From assembly GCA_964344035.1 (NCBI GenBank), contig CAYFLK010000005.1:1-64000 (forward strand): a DNA stretch of 64,000 nt, read 5' to 3'. How positions within the stretch are numbered: the first letter of the stretch is position 1; each line of letters opens with the position of its first letter. Positions 44,350-51,112 of this stretch are shown one piece after another. The notes under the pieces were generated by a model, which was not told the DNA's origin, did no database searches, and saw only the letters and a program-made list of their open reading frames with translations. This DNA is from UBA1014 sp964344035 (GTDB lineage: Bacteria; SAR324; NAC60-12). The position numbers and the translations under genes are program-made.

Positions 44350-44670
44350 ATGAGCGTCATCGTGGAAATACCTTCCGCCCTGAAACAATTCACCGGTAAC
44401 CTGGATGAAGTCCAGGCTGATGGAAAGTCTGTGGGAGAGGTATTTGCCTCCCTTTGCAGCAGTCATGAGGAACTGCAAAAAAACCTGTATGACGAACAGG
44501 GAAAAATCCGCAGCTTCATAAACGTTTATGTCAATGATGAAGACATCCGCTACGGCGAAGGCCTGGACAGCAAATTGAAGGACGGGGACCGGATTCAGAT
44601 TGTTCCTTCGATTGCAGGGGGCATCACCATTGTTTCATTATTTCCGGTTCAAATGGGTGCGCAACGATGA
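44350..44670 (+). CDS. MoaD/ThiS-family sulfur carrier with C-terminal extension
   Basis: A 106-residue ubiquitin-fold sulfur carrier. The sequence VIVEIPSALKQFTGN, INVYVNDEDIR and LKDGDRIQIVPSIAGG follows the MoaD/CysO pattern. In active carriers the chain ends in Gly-Gly, whose carboxyl is adenylated and thiolated. Here Gly90-Gly91 is followed by 15 further residues (ITIVSLFPVQMGAQR). These would have to be removed before use. The JAMM protease two genes downstream is the obvious candidate. AAGGAG precedes the ATG. Its stop overlaps the MoeB start (ATGA), so translation is coupled. I infer a carrier for amino-acid or cofactor sulfur. Confidence 0.85.
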   Translation: MSVIVEIPSALKQFTGNLDEVQADGKSVGEVFASLCSSHEELQKNLYDEQGKIRSFINVYVNDEDIRYGEGLDSKLKDGDRIQIVPSIAGGITIVSLFPVQMGAQR

Positions 44671-45827
44671 AACTGAACAACGAGGAAATAAGCCGCTACA
44701 GCAGGCACCTGACCCTGCCGGAAGTGGGTATGCAGGGTCAGATGAAACTCAAGGAAGCCCGCGTGCTGATGATCGGCGCGGGGGGATTGGGTTCGCCGCT
44801 GGGAATGTATCTGGGGGCGGTGGGTATCGGCACCATCGGGGTGATTGATTTCGATGTAGTCGATCACACCAATCTGCACAGGCAAATCGCTCATTCAACC
44901 GGAGATCTCGGGCGTTCCAAGGCGGAATCACTGAGCGAAACAATGCGGGCCTCGAACCCGAATGTTGAAGTGGAAGTGCACGATGAACGGCTGACACGGG
45001 AAAACGCGATTGAGTTGTTTTCTTGTTATGACGTCGTCGCAGATGGTTCGGATAATTTTGAAACACGTTACCTGATAAACGATGCGGCGTACTTGACAAA
45101 CACACCCCTAGTTTCTGCGTCGATTTTCCGCTTTCAGGGTCAACTTTCTGTTTTTGACGCACACGCCGGCGGTCCATGCTATCGCTGCCTTTACTCACAT
45201 CCGCCGCCCGCATCACTGGTGCCGAGTTGAGCGGTGGCAGGGGTCCTGGGCGTGCTCCCAGGCGTAGTCGGATTGATGCAGGCCACCGAGGTGATCAAAC
45301 TGATTCTCGGGCATGGGGTTCAGTTGATCGGGCGCCTGCTGCTTTATGACGCGATGAAGATGTCTTTCCGCGAAGTGAAAGTGCGCAAGGACCCGGAATG
45401 CGCGCTCTGCGGAATAAATCCGAGCATCACCGAACTGATTGATTACGAAGCTTTCTGCAACGTGCCGATGCCCGGAGAAGCGCCGGCTGTGGCGCTGATT
45501 AATGAAGCCGCTTACGAAGTCACACCCGGAGAACTGAAATCGGTGATTGACGGCAAGGAGGAACTGGTCCTGTTAGACGTGCGTGAACCATACGAATGGG
45601 ACATCTGCCGCATCGAGGGCGCGAAACTGATCCCCTTGAGCAATTTCAAACCGGAAAATACCGGGTTGCCTTTGGACGCGCCGATTTATCTCTATTGTTA
45701 CAAGGGAGTCCGCTCAATGCAGGCGTTGAGGGAAATGAAACATGCCGGTTACACCAACCTGAAAAACCTGGCGGGAGGGATCGACCGCTGGGCTTTAGAG
45801 GTGGATGAGGAAATGCCCCGTTATTGA
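44667..45827 (+). CDS. moeB: MoeB/ThiF-like adenylyltransferase with rhodanese domain, predicted selenoprotein (Sec188)
   Basis: E1-like enzyme expected to adenylate the Gly-Gly end of the sulfur carrier and pass sulfur to it. Residues about 1-240 show the MoeB/ThiF domain: ATP loop GAGGLGSPLG, IDFDVVDHTNLHRQ, and zinc pairs CYRC and CALC. Residues about 285-386 form a rhodanese domain with active-site loop CYKGVRS. An in-frame TGA at 45228-45230 (codon 188) falls at the conserved Cys of the LVPSCAEAGVLG-type motif, which corresponds to Cys184 of ThiF and Cys187 of MoeB. The frame is intact for about 200 codons after it. A SECIS-like hairpin follows. Reading TGA as Sec gives 386 residues; an alternative is a nonsense mutation. 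Confidence 0.82.
45231..45262 (+). promoter_or_regulatory. Bacterial SECIS-like stem-loop after the in-frame TGA
   Basis: The perfect six-base-pair stem CCTGGG (45245-45250) and CCCAGG (45257-45262) encloses the six-base loop CGTGCT. Twenty bases separate the TGA from the loop. Bacterial SECIS elements are expected about 16-37 bases after UGA with a G among the first two loop bases; both conditions hold. The same bases also encode conserved residues (VLGVLPG), so a chance hairpin is not excluded. Confidence 0.7.
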
Positions 45828-45829
45828 CC

Positions 45830-46291
45830 ATGTACCTTCCAGAAAACCTGCTGCAGCAGTGTTTTGCCCACGGCCTGAAATGCTATCCGGACGAAGCTTG
45901 CGGGTTCATCAGCGGGTTGCGGGACCAACCGGATTCCTGGATTGCGGTGTACCGGATGCTCAACATCATGAACACCCTGCATGAAAAAGATCCCGAGGAA
46001 TATCCGCGCACCAATAGAGACGGATACCTGATTGATCCGCTCAGTCAGTTGAAACTGGAACGGGAACTGAAGGTGCGCGGAGCAGCAATAAAAATCATCT
46101 ACCACAGCCACCCGGACGTCGGTGCATATTTCTCGGAAAAAGACCGGGAAGATGCTCTCTGGAACGGCCGGCCCCGCTACCCCGGGGTGGGGTTCCTCGT
46201 CTGCGGCATCACCAAAGGTCATCCCGACGGAGCAATACTTGCCGAATTCAACGCAGACACTTCACTATTCGACATCTCTCATATCAAGTGA
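45830..46291 (+). CDS. JAMM/MPN+ metalloprotease
   Basis: A 153-residue zinc isopeptidase-type protease. The JAMM motif is complete: Glu in DEACGF, then HSHPDVGAYFSEKD with two His, Ser and Asp at standard spacing. Bacterial members such as Mec, QbsD and HcyD act on ubiquitin-like sulfur carriers, either releasing the loaded amino acid or trimming residues after the Gly-Gly. Here the carrier carries such a tail, so tail removal is the likely job. The start is ATG 45830, two bases after the MoeB stop; TTG at 45824 is in frame. Third gene of the operon. Confidence 0.9.
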   Translation: MYLPENLLQQCFAHGLKCYPDEACGFISGLRDQPDSWIAVYRMLNIMNTLHEKDPEEYPRTNRDGYLIDPLSQLKLERELKVRGAAIKIIYHSHPDVGAYFSEKDREDALWNGRPRYPGVGFLVCGITKGHPDGAILAEFNADTSLFDISHIK

Positions 46292-46401
46292 CCCTCTGAC
46301 CTCTGCCGGGAATGCCTTATGTAGGGCCATGAGAAGCCGCGAGTCAAAAAAAGTCGCCATTTTGTCCCCTCGAAATTTAATGCATAAAACAATCGTATCT
46401 C

Positions 46402-46983
46402 ATGAACCTTGTAGCAAAAACACGATGCGCGTGGATGGGCGAGGATGAATTGATGCTCCGCTACCATGACGAGGAATGGGGAGTTCCTCTGCATGACGAG
46501 CGAAAATGGTTTGAATTCCTGGTGTTAGACGCGTTTCAAGCCGGACTTTCGTGGCGCATCGTGCTGCACAAACGGGAGGGTTTCAAAAAAGTGTTTCACG
46601 GATTCGATCCGGAAAAGACCGCATTGATGACAGAGGAGGAAATCGAATTAGCTTGTGGTAACCCGGCAATCATCCGCAACCGGTTGAAGATAAAGTCCGC
46701 GGTGAAAAACGCATGCGCTTTTCTTGATCTGCAGGAAAAAAGAGGCTCGTTCGACGCCTTCATCTGGTCTTTCACCAATGGAGATGTGATTCGGAATCAT
46801 TGGCGGGAGCCCGATCAACTCCCTGCATCCACCCCGCTTTCCGATTCTGTGAGCAAAGCCCTGAAAAAAGAAGGGTTTTCGTTCGTGGGTAGCACCATCT
46901 GCTACGCACTTCTGCAGGCCGCGGGAGTGGTCAACGATCACCTTGTCAGTTGTTTCCGGCATCAGGAATTGAATTCCCTTTGA
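46402..46983 (+). CDS. tag: DNA-3-methyladenine glycosylase I
   Basis: Base-excision repair enzyme removing 3-methyladenine. The 193-residue product matches Tag through RCAWMGEDELMLRYHDEEWGVPLHDERKWFE-type opening, DAFQAGLSW, PAIIRNRLKIKSAV and FSFVGSTICYALLQAAGVVNDH. The zinc-binding Cys and His residues of the family are in place at the N-terminus and near the C-terminal H-x3-C. Normal length. It follows the JAMM gene by about 110 bp and need not be in that operon. Confidence 0.95.
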   Translation: MNLVAKTRCAWMGEDELMLRYHDEEWGVPLHDERKWFEFLVLDAFQAGLSWRIVLHKREGFKKVFHGFDPEKTALMTEEEIELACGNPAIIRNRLKIKSAVKNACAFLDLQEKRGSFDAFIWSFTNGDVIRNHWREPDQLPASTPLSDSVSKALKKEGFSFVGSTICYALLQAAGVVNDHLVSCFRHQELNSL

Positions 46984-47166
46984 AGTTTTCGCTAATCCGC
47001 ACAGTGTTCCCCCGCGGTTCTTTCCGGTGATTGTTTCTGTGCAAAAAGCCTATCAATCCCCGGGGTTTTAATCCATCGGCAATTATCGTATGTTATTTTG
47101 GAAAAGCCGGTGGACAACGTGATTAACGGATTTTTCACTCACAACTCGTAACTGGGTTCTTCAGCA

Positions 47167-47646
47167 ATGAACCACGACGCCTATCCCGACCGCTACATCC
47201 GGGACATTCTGCGCCGGGTGCGGACGATCGCGATGGTCGGCGCCAGCATCACCTGGAACCGTCCGAGCAACTTCGCGATGAAGTATCTGATTCAAAAGGG
47301 ATACCGGGTGATCCCCGTTAACCCGAGGGCTTCCGGAATGGAGATGATGGGGGAAACGATCTTTCCGGACCTTGAATCTGTTGACGCACGGGTAGACATG
47401 GTGGACATGTTCCGTCCGGTTTCCGAAGCGCGGGACCTGCTTGGGCAGGCGCGGCTTATCGGGGCCGGAGTTTTTTGGATGCAGCTCGGTTTAAGGGACG
47501 ATGCAGTTGCACGCGAAGCGGAAACGGGCGGAATGCAGGTGGTGATGAACCGCTGTCCCAAGATCGAATACGCCCGGTTGTTCGGGGAGCTGGGCTGGAA
47601 CGGGATCAACACCGGGGTGATTTTCAACCGCAGACGACGCGTCTGA
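47167..47646 (+). CDS. CoA-binding domain protein (YccU family)
   Basis: A 159-residue Rossmann-fold protein with the CoA_binding_2 pattern. It has TIAMVGASITWNRPSNFAMKYLIQKGYRVIPVNP, a DMVDMFRPVSEA segment, GVFWMQLGLRDDAVAREAE and MNRCPKIEY. The family binds acyl-CoA or related nucleotides; its precise role is not known. From general knowledge it is often encoded next to MetY. Here MetY lies about 3.5 kb downstream, separated by a block of AT-richer genes. Confidence 0.9.
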   Translation: MNHDAYPDRYIRDILRRVRTIAMVGASITWNRPSNFAMKYLIQKGYRVIPVNPRASGMEMMGETIFPDLESVDARVDMVDMFRPVSEARDLLGQARLIGAGVFWMQLGLRDDAVAREAETGGMQVVMNRCPKIEYARLFGELGWNGINTGVIFNRRRRV

Positions 47647-47658
47647 AATTAAAGTATG

Positions 47659-47728
47659 GCTTTAACTAAAACACGACTACCACGGATTGGATTATCCGGA
47701 AAATCCACAGCTCAACTCGGGGTTAGGC
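47659..47728 (+). other. Possible degenerate attC-like recombination site
   Basis: Ends in GTTAGGC at 47722-47728, which fits the GTTRRRY core. It begins near GCTTTAAC and has a short central stem (GGATT with AATCC). The next gene's ATG is 10 bp after the core. It is weaker than the site at 48192, because the left core does not fit RYYYAAC exactly. Confidence 0.3.
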
Positions 47729-47738
47729 GCAAGTAACC

Positions 47739-48197
47739 ATGATTCGATACGCACATACAAACGTAGTCGCAAAGGACTGGAAAAAATTGGCCTCGTTTTA
47801 TGAGGTGGTGTTCCAATGTACTCCAATCTTCCCAGACAGAGATCTATCCGGGGAATGGCTTGAAAAAGCTACCGGTCTTGAAAACGCAAACATCCGAGGA
47901 ATTCATTTAAGGATGCCAGGCTTTGGAGAGAATGGACCAACTCTGGAAATTTTCGAATACGGTGAAATGCCCGAAAGGCCCACTATTAACACCAACACAC
48001 CAGGATTCTCACATATAGCTTTTGCAGTTGACGATGTGCAAGCACTAGTAGGAAAAGTAATCGCACAAGGCGGTTCGTTGGTTGGTGATTTAACTGAAAA
48101 ACATATAGAGGACGCCGGCAATATTGTATTCCAGTATATGGCCGACCCCGAGGGAAACATCATTGAGTTGCAATCTTGGACGAAAAATCGCGCCTAA
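47739..48197 (+). CDS. VOC (glyoxalase/dioxygenase) family protein
   Basis: A 152-residue protein with two beta-alpha-beta-beta-beta modules of the vicinal-oxygen-chelate fold: YAHTNVVAKDWKKLASFYEVVF and then GFSHIAFAVDDVQALVGKVIAQGGS with DPEGNIIELQSW. Candidate metal ligands are His6, His in GFSHIAF and Glu in NIIELQ. The substrate is unknown. The stop codon TAA lies inside the left core of an attC-like site (GCCTAAC), the arrangement typical of integron cassettes. The base composition is lower in GC than in the flanking yccU and metY genes. Confidence 0.88.
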   Translation: MIRYAHTNVVAKDWKKLASFYEVVFQCTPIFPDRDLSGEWLEKATGLENANIRGIHLRMPGFGENGPTLEIFEYGEMPERPTINTNTPGFSHIAFAVDDVQALVGKVIAQGGSLVGDLTEKHIEDAGNIVFQYMADPEGNIIELQSWTKNRA

Positions 48198-48289
48198 CAA
48201 GTCGTACAAAAGACGTTTGACCCGATATGCTCTTTTGTTGTCGCAAAAGCACACATCGTCTCAAACACAGTTGAGTTTTAGCGTTAAAT
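48192..48289 (+). other. attC-like site (integron cassette recombination site)
   Basis: Starts with GCCTAAC (fits RYYYAAC) at 48192-48198 and ends with GTTAAAT (fits GTTRRRY) at 48283-48289. The centre is an imperfect palindrome: GTTTGA, GAT and CTTTTG pair with CAAAAG, ATC and TCAAAC around TTGTCG. The length of 98 bp is within the attC range. No integrase gene is in the window. Confidence 0.55.
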
Positions 48290-48301
48290 TTTATAGACAA
48301 G

Positions 48302-49390
48302 ATGATGGTTAATAAGTTTATCGTAGGCACATTTTCAGTATTGATGATTTTAGTCGCGTGTACCTCTGTTTCAACTCAAAGCAATGAACAAACGGTGACG
48401 AAGAATAAACCCAAACATCACACTAATACTGGATTTCAAAACGATCCTTTTGTGGAAACTGCTGCTCCAAAAGGGATGCTTTTTTATATTAGTAGATTTT
48501 GGTATTCAGTCTTTGTGCCTGATATCCCAAATGGCCATGCATTATCTGAATTAGAGTCTGCACGGCTTCTTAATTCCTTTCAAAGAGATCGTATTACTTG
48601 GTTGGGGCATGCTAGTTTTTTAATAAAAATTTCCGAGCTAACAATTATAACAGATCCTTTTCTAACAGAGTTCGCAAGTCCTATTACATGGGCTGGTCCG
48701 AGGAGGTTTGTAGACCCAGGTATACCACTAGATAAACTACCACCCATTGATATTGTAGTTGTGTCTCATAATCATTATGATCATTTGGATGACAAAACCG
48801 TAAGCAACTTAAAGAATTTAGAGAAAATTAAAGTTGTTGTTCCACTAGGAATAAAGCCTTTCTTTGCTGAGCGAGGATACAGCAAAGTAACTGAGTTAGA
48901 TTGGGGCGAATCAATAGCAATTGGAAACGTAACGCTAACATCACTCCCCTCTGTTCACGACTCTGGACGAAGCACAGATGACCATAATCGAACATTGTGG
49001 GCCTCTTGGGCTTTTGAAAGCCGCGAACGGAGGATTATATTTATTGGTGATACGGGTTACTCAGATACCATCTTCAATCGTATTGGAGAAAAATTCGGCT
49101 CGTTTGATTATGCAATTGTTCCCATAGGCGCTTATGAACCAAGAAATTTGATGTGGATGTCACATGTCACTCCCGAAGAAGCGGTATCTATTGGGAGTGA
49201 TATACATGCAAAAACACTGATTGCATCCCATTGGGGAACTGTCAGCAGCTTGTCAGATGAACCACCATGGGAGCCACCAAAACGTTTTAAAAAAACAGGA
49301 CTTAATAATGGGTTCTCTGAGGAAAATCTATGGATAATGAAAGTAGGAGAGACACGTCCTCTTTCACAAGAAACCTATACACAGAAATAG
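48302..49390 (+). CDS. Metallo-beta-lactamase-fold lipoprotein (UlaG/NAPE-PLD-like)
   Basis: A 362-residue lipoprotein. The signal peptide ends in a lipobox (MILVACTS, Cys near residue 20). The MBL fold shows ITWLGHASFLIK, TDPFLTEFASP and the zinc motif SHNHYDHLDD. Further zinc His and Asp residues occur in LPSVHDSGR, IFIGDTGYSD and a closing ASHWGTV. This matches L-ascorbate-6-phosphate lactonase-like or N-acyl-phosphatidylethanolamine phospholipase D-like bacterial proteins. The substrate cannot be assigned. It starts 13 bp after an attC-like site, so it may be a cassette gene. AT-rich compared with the genome around it. Confidence 0.87.
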   Translation: MMVNKFIVGTFSVLMILVACTSVSTQSNEQTVTKNKPKHHTNTGFQNDPFVETAAPKGMLFYISRFWYSVFVPDIPNGHALSELESARLLNSFQRDRITWLGHASFLIKISELTIITDPFLTEFASPITWAGPRRFVDPGIPLDKLPPIDIVVVSHNHYDHLDDKTVSNLKNLEKIKVVVPLGIKPFFAERGYSKVTELDWGESIAIGNVTLTSLPSVHDSGRSTDDHNRTLWASWAFESRERRIIFIGDTGYSDTIFNRIGEKFGSFDYAIVPIGAYEPRNLMWMSHVTPEEAVSIGSDIHAKTLIASHWGTVSSLSDEPPWEPPKRFKKTGLNNGFSEENLWIMKVGETRPLSQETYTQK

Positions 49391-49621
49391 GGCTTTTAAG
49401 GATAAAATGCCAATAGAAATCTAACAATGTGTTGGAAAACTATTAGCAGTAAAAGGTGGTATAACCCCTCACTCAAGCCTACAAAGGGCTCTCGTGTCTT
49501 GCTTCGTTCGAGTGTATGTGTTTACTTGCCTTTTATGAGAGAAATGCCATCCTTTTCCGCTTAGCTTGGCCTTTATACGCCAAAATTAAACGTATGATGT
49601 TGCAATGGGAAGAAGAGACTC

Positions 49622-50137
49622 ATGACATGGCTGCTGATCGGGCTCGCTGTCATTGTTGTGATCGGGGTGTCCGTAGGGGCATGGATGGGCGCCTTTCTCT
49701 CCATTGAGATCACCGAGGTAGAGCGCGGACCGTACACCTTCGTCTATCGCGAAATGGGTGGCACGAACATGAGCGAGGTCAGGAAGATCACCACCGAACT
49801 CGCTGTTCTCTTGTCTGAGAAAGGGATAGAACGTCGCCTCCCCTTCGATGTACACTTTCCGGACGGACGGTCTGAGATCGGTTTTCCGGTCGAAGATGTA
49901 TCGGTCGGGCAGCTCGCTGGAATCTCGGACTCTCTCCAGGTTCGCGAGATAAGCACTCGACGATGCATGATCACGCACTTCCCGTATAGAAACGTCATGT
50001 CGTTCGTCATTGGTTACTTCAAGATAGACGGCGCTCTGAAGATTCACCGAGAGGCACACGGTTACGCCAAGGTGGAGGCCTTCGCCGTGAATCTTGGAAA
50101 CACCATACTCTACGGACAGCCAATCGTGGCACAATGA
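49622..50137 (+). CDS. Membrane-anchored GyrI-like domain protein
   Basis: A 171-residue protein with one N-terminal membrane helix (WLLIGLAVIVVIGVSVGAWMGAF). The domain recalls GyrI-like/SOUL small-molecule-binding folds: VERGPYTFVYREMGG, LPFDVHFPDGRSEIGFPV and a closing MSFVIGYFKIDGALKI with AHGYAKVEAF. Such domains bind small ligands or peptides. It belongs to the block between yccU and metY but is richer in GC than the MBL gene, so the block is mixed in origin. Function not known. Confidence 0.65.
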   Translation: MTWLLIGLAVIVVIGVSVGAWMGAFLSIEITEVERGPYTFVYREMGGTNMSEVRKITTELAVLLSEKGIERRLPFDVHFPDGRSEIGFPVEDVSVGQLAGISDSLQVREISTRRCMITHFPYRNVMSFVIGYFKIDGALKIHREAHGYAKVEAFAVNLGNTILYGQPIVAQ

Positions 50138-50274
50138 GTCTTTAGGTCGTGGTCGTTACACGTCGGCCTCGTCAACAGTATGGACTTCCAGGAGATGAAA
50201 AGCCCGTCCGGAGAAGGCTGCTCAACATATGCATGCTGCTGACGGGGCGCGGGGCGAATTCGTGAAGGAGAAAA

Positions 50275-50763
50275 ATGAAGCCAACACATAGTAGAATATT
50301 TCTAGCTGGCATAGCGGGTGGTTTTGCTATGAATATCGTGATGTTGGTCACATTCCGAGTCCTAGGCTTTGGGTGGAATGGTGACGGCATATTGATAGAA
50401 TCTCCATCACAAAGTCAGAAACTAATAGCAGTTTGGACAGAAATAGAGCCCATTCCGCTTGTAGTCAATACACCAGCGCCAATAATAATAGGAATAATAA
50501 TTTTTGGAATTATTCATGCTTATTGGTTTAACTGGCTTTCATCTTCATTACCAAATGGCATTGTCAATGCAGGTTTAATATTTGGTTGTTTAGTTTTTAC
50601 TATGACGTTTTTATTCTGGGAGTTCTTTACCCCGTTCAATATGTTTGGTGAACCACTGCACTTAATTGCTTTAGAACTTGTATTTTGGGCGTGTATAGCA
50701 TTGGCTGATGGCTTGACTATTTCCGCAATTATTGGGCAGAGAGAATCGAACAAGGAAAATTAA
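50275..50763 (+). CDS. Four-helix membrane protein of unknown function
   Basis: A 162-residue integral membrane protein with about four hydrophobic helices (IFLAGIAGGFAMNIVMLVTF, APIIIGIIIFGIIHAYWF, VNAGLIFGCLVFTMTFLFW, LVFWACIALADGLTI). GAAGGAG precedes the ATG at good spacing. AT-rich. I do not recognise a named family. The spacing to neighbours (about 135 bp before, 90 bp after) would suit an independent cassette, but no attC core is clear on either side. Confidence 0.6.
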   Translation: MKPTHSRIFLAGIAGGFAMNIVMLVTFRVLGFGWNGDGILIESPSQSQKLIAVWTEIEPIPLVVNTPAPIIIGIIIFGIIHAYWFNWLSSSLPNGIVNAGLIFGCLVFTMTFLFWEFFTPFNMFGEPLHLIALELVFWACIALADGLTISAIIGQRESNKEN

Positions 50764-50797
50764 AAGGTGTATGTCAGAAATTGTAAAAAATTAATGC

Positions 50798-50816
50798 AGA
50801 ACATGTTGAATGTTCT
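50798..50816. other. Seven-base-pair hairpin
   Basis: AGAACAT and ATGTTCT form a perfect stem around GTTGA, 35 bp after the membrane-protein stop. There is no following T-run, so it is at best a weak terminator. Confidence 0.35.
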
Positions 50817-50850
50817 AGAATTTCACAAGTTTCCATCACTGGAGTAAATT

Positions 50851-51048
50851 ATGAAAAATCCAAAATTTCAATTTGCTACAGCGGTAGATGAAAATACAAT
50901 GGTTGAGCTATTCGATAACAATCAGAAGAATAAATATGATATTACTCCGTTTCGTAATTGCCAGAAGCGGAGAGACCGTGCGGCTGCTCAACGACGAGAA
51001 CTTCCAGCCGAGACAATGGTAGGAAAAATAAACCGAGGTACAGGATGA
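50851..51048 (+). CDS. Short hypothetical protein, possibly a gene remnant
   Basis: A 65-residue frame preceded by TGGAG. The C-terminal part (RNCQKRRDRAAAQRREL) reads unlike a folded protein. A shifted frame over the same bases gives a more protein-like stretch (FVIARSGETVRLLNDENF) ending in TAG. The arrangement suggests a frameshifted small gene or the tail of an older gene next to the metY promoter. No function proposed. Confidence 0.3.
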   Translation: MKNPKFQFATAVDENTMVELFDNNQKNKYDITPFRNCQKRRDRAAAQRRELPAETMVGKINRGTG

Positions 51049-51112
51049 AGGATATCATCACGTCCTGGGCAGTGGGGAATACGCATTGTAACCAGTGGAT
51101 TTACCGGGAAAA

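Noticed and set aside
45228..45230. Reading the TGA as the true end of a short MoeB with a separate rhodanese gene starting at 45234
   Set aside because: The break falls inside the conserved MoeB core, removing the C-terminal zinc pair and helix. The frame continues unchanged through the rest of MoeB before the rhodanese part. A single protein with Sec (or a mutated Cys) explains this better.
49419..49570. Second attC site after the metallo-beta-lactamase gene
   Set aside because: A left core ATCTAAC is present, but no matching GTTRRRY right core was found before the next gene.
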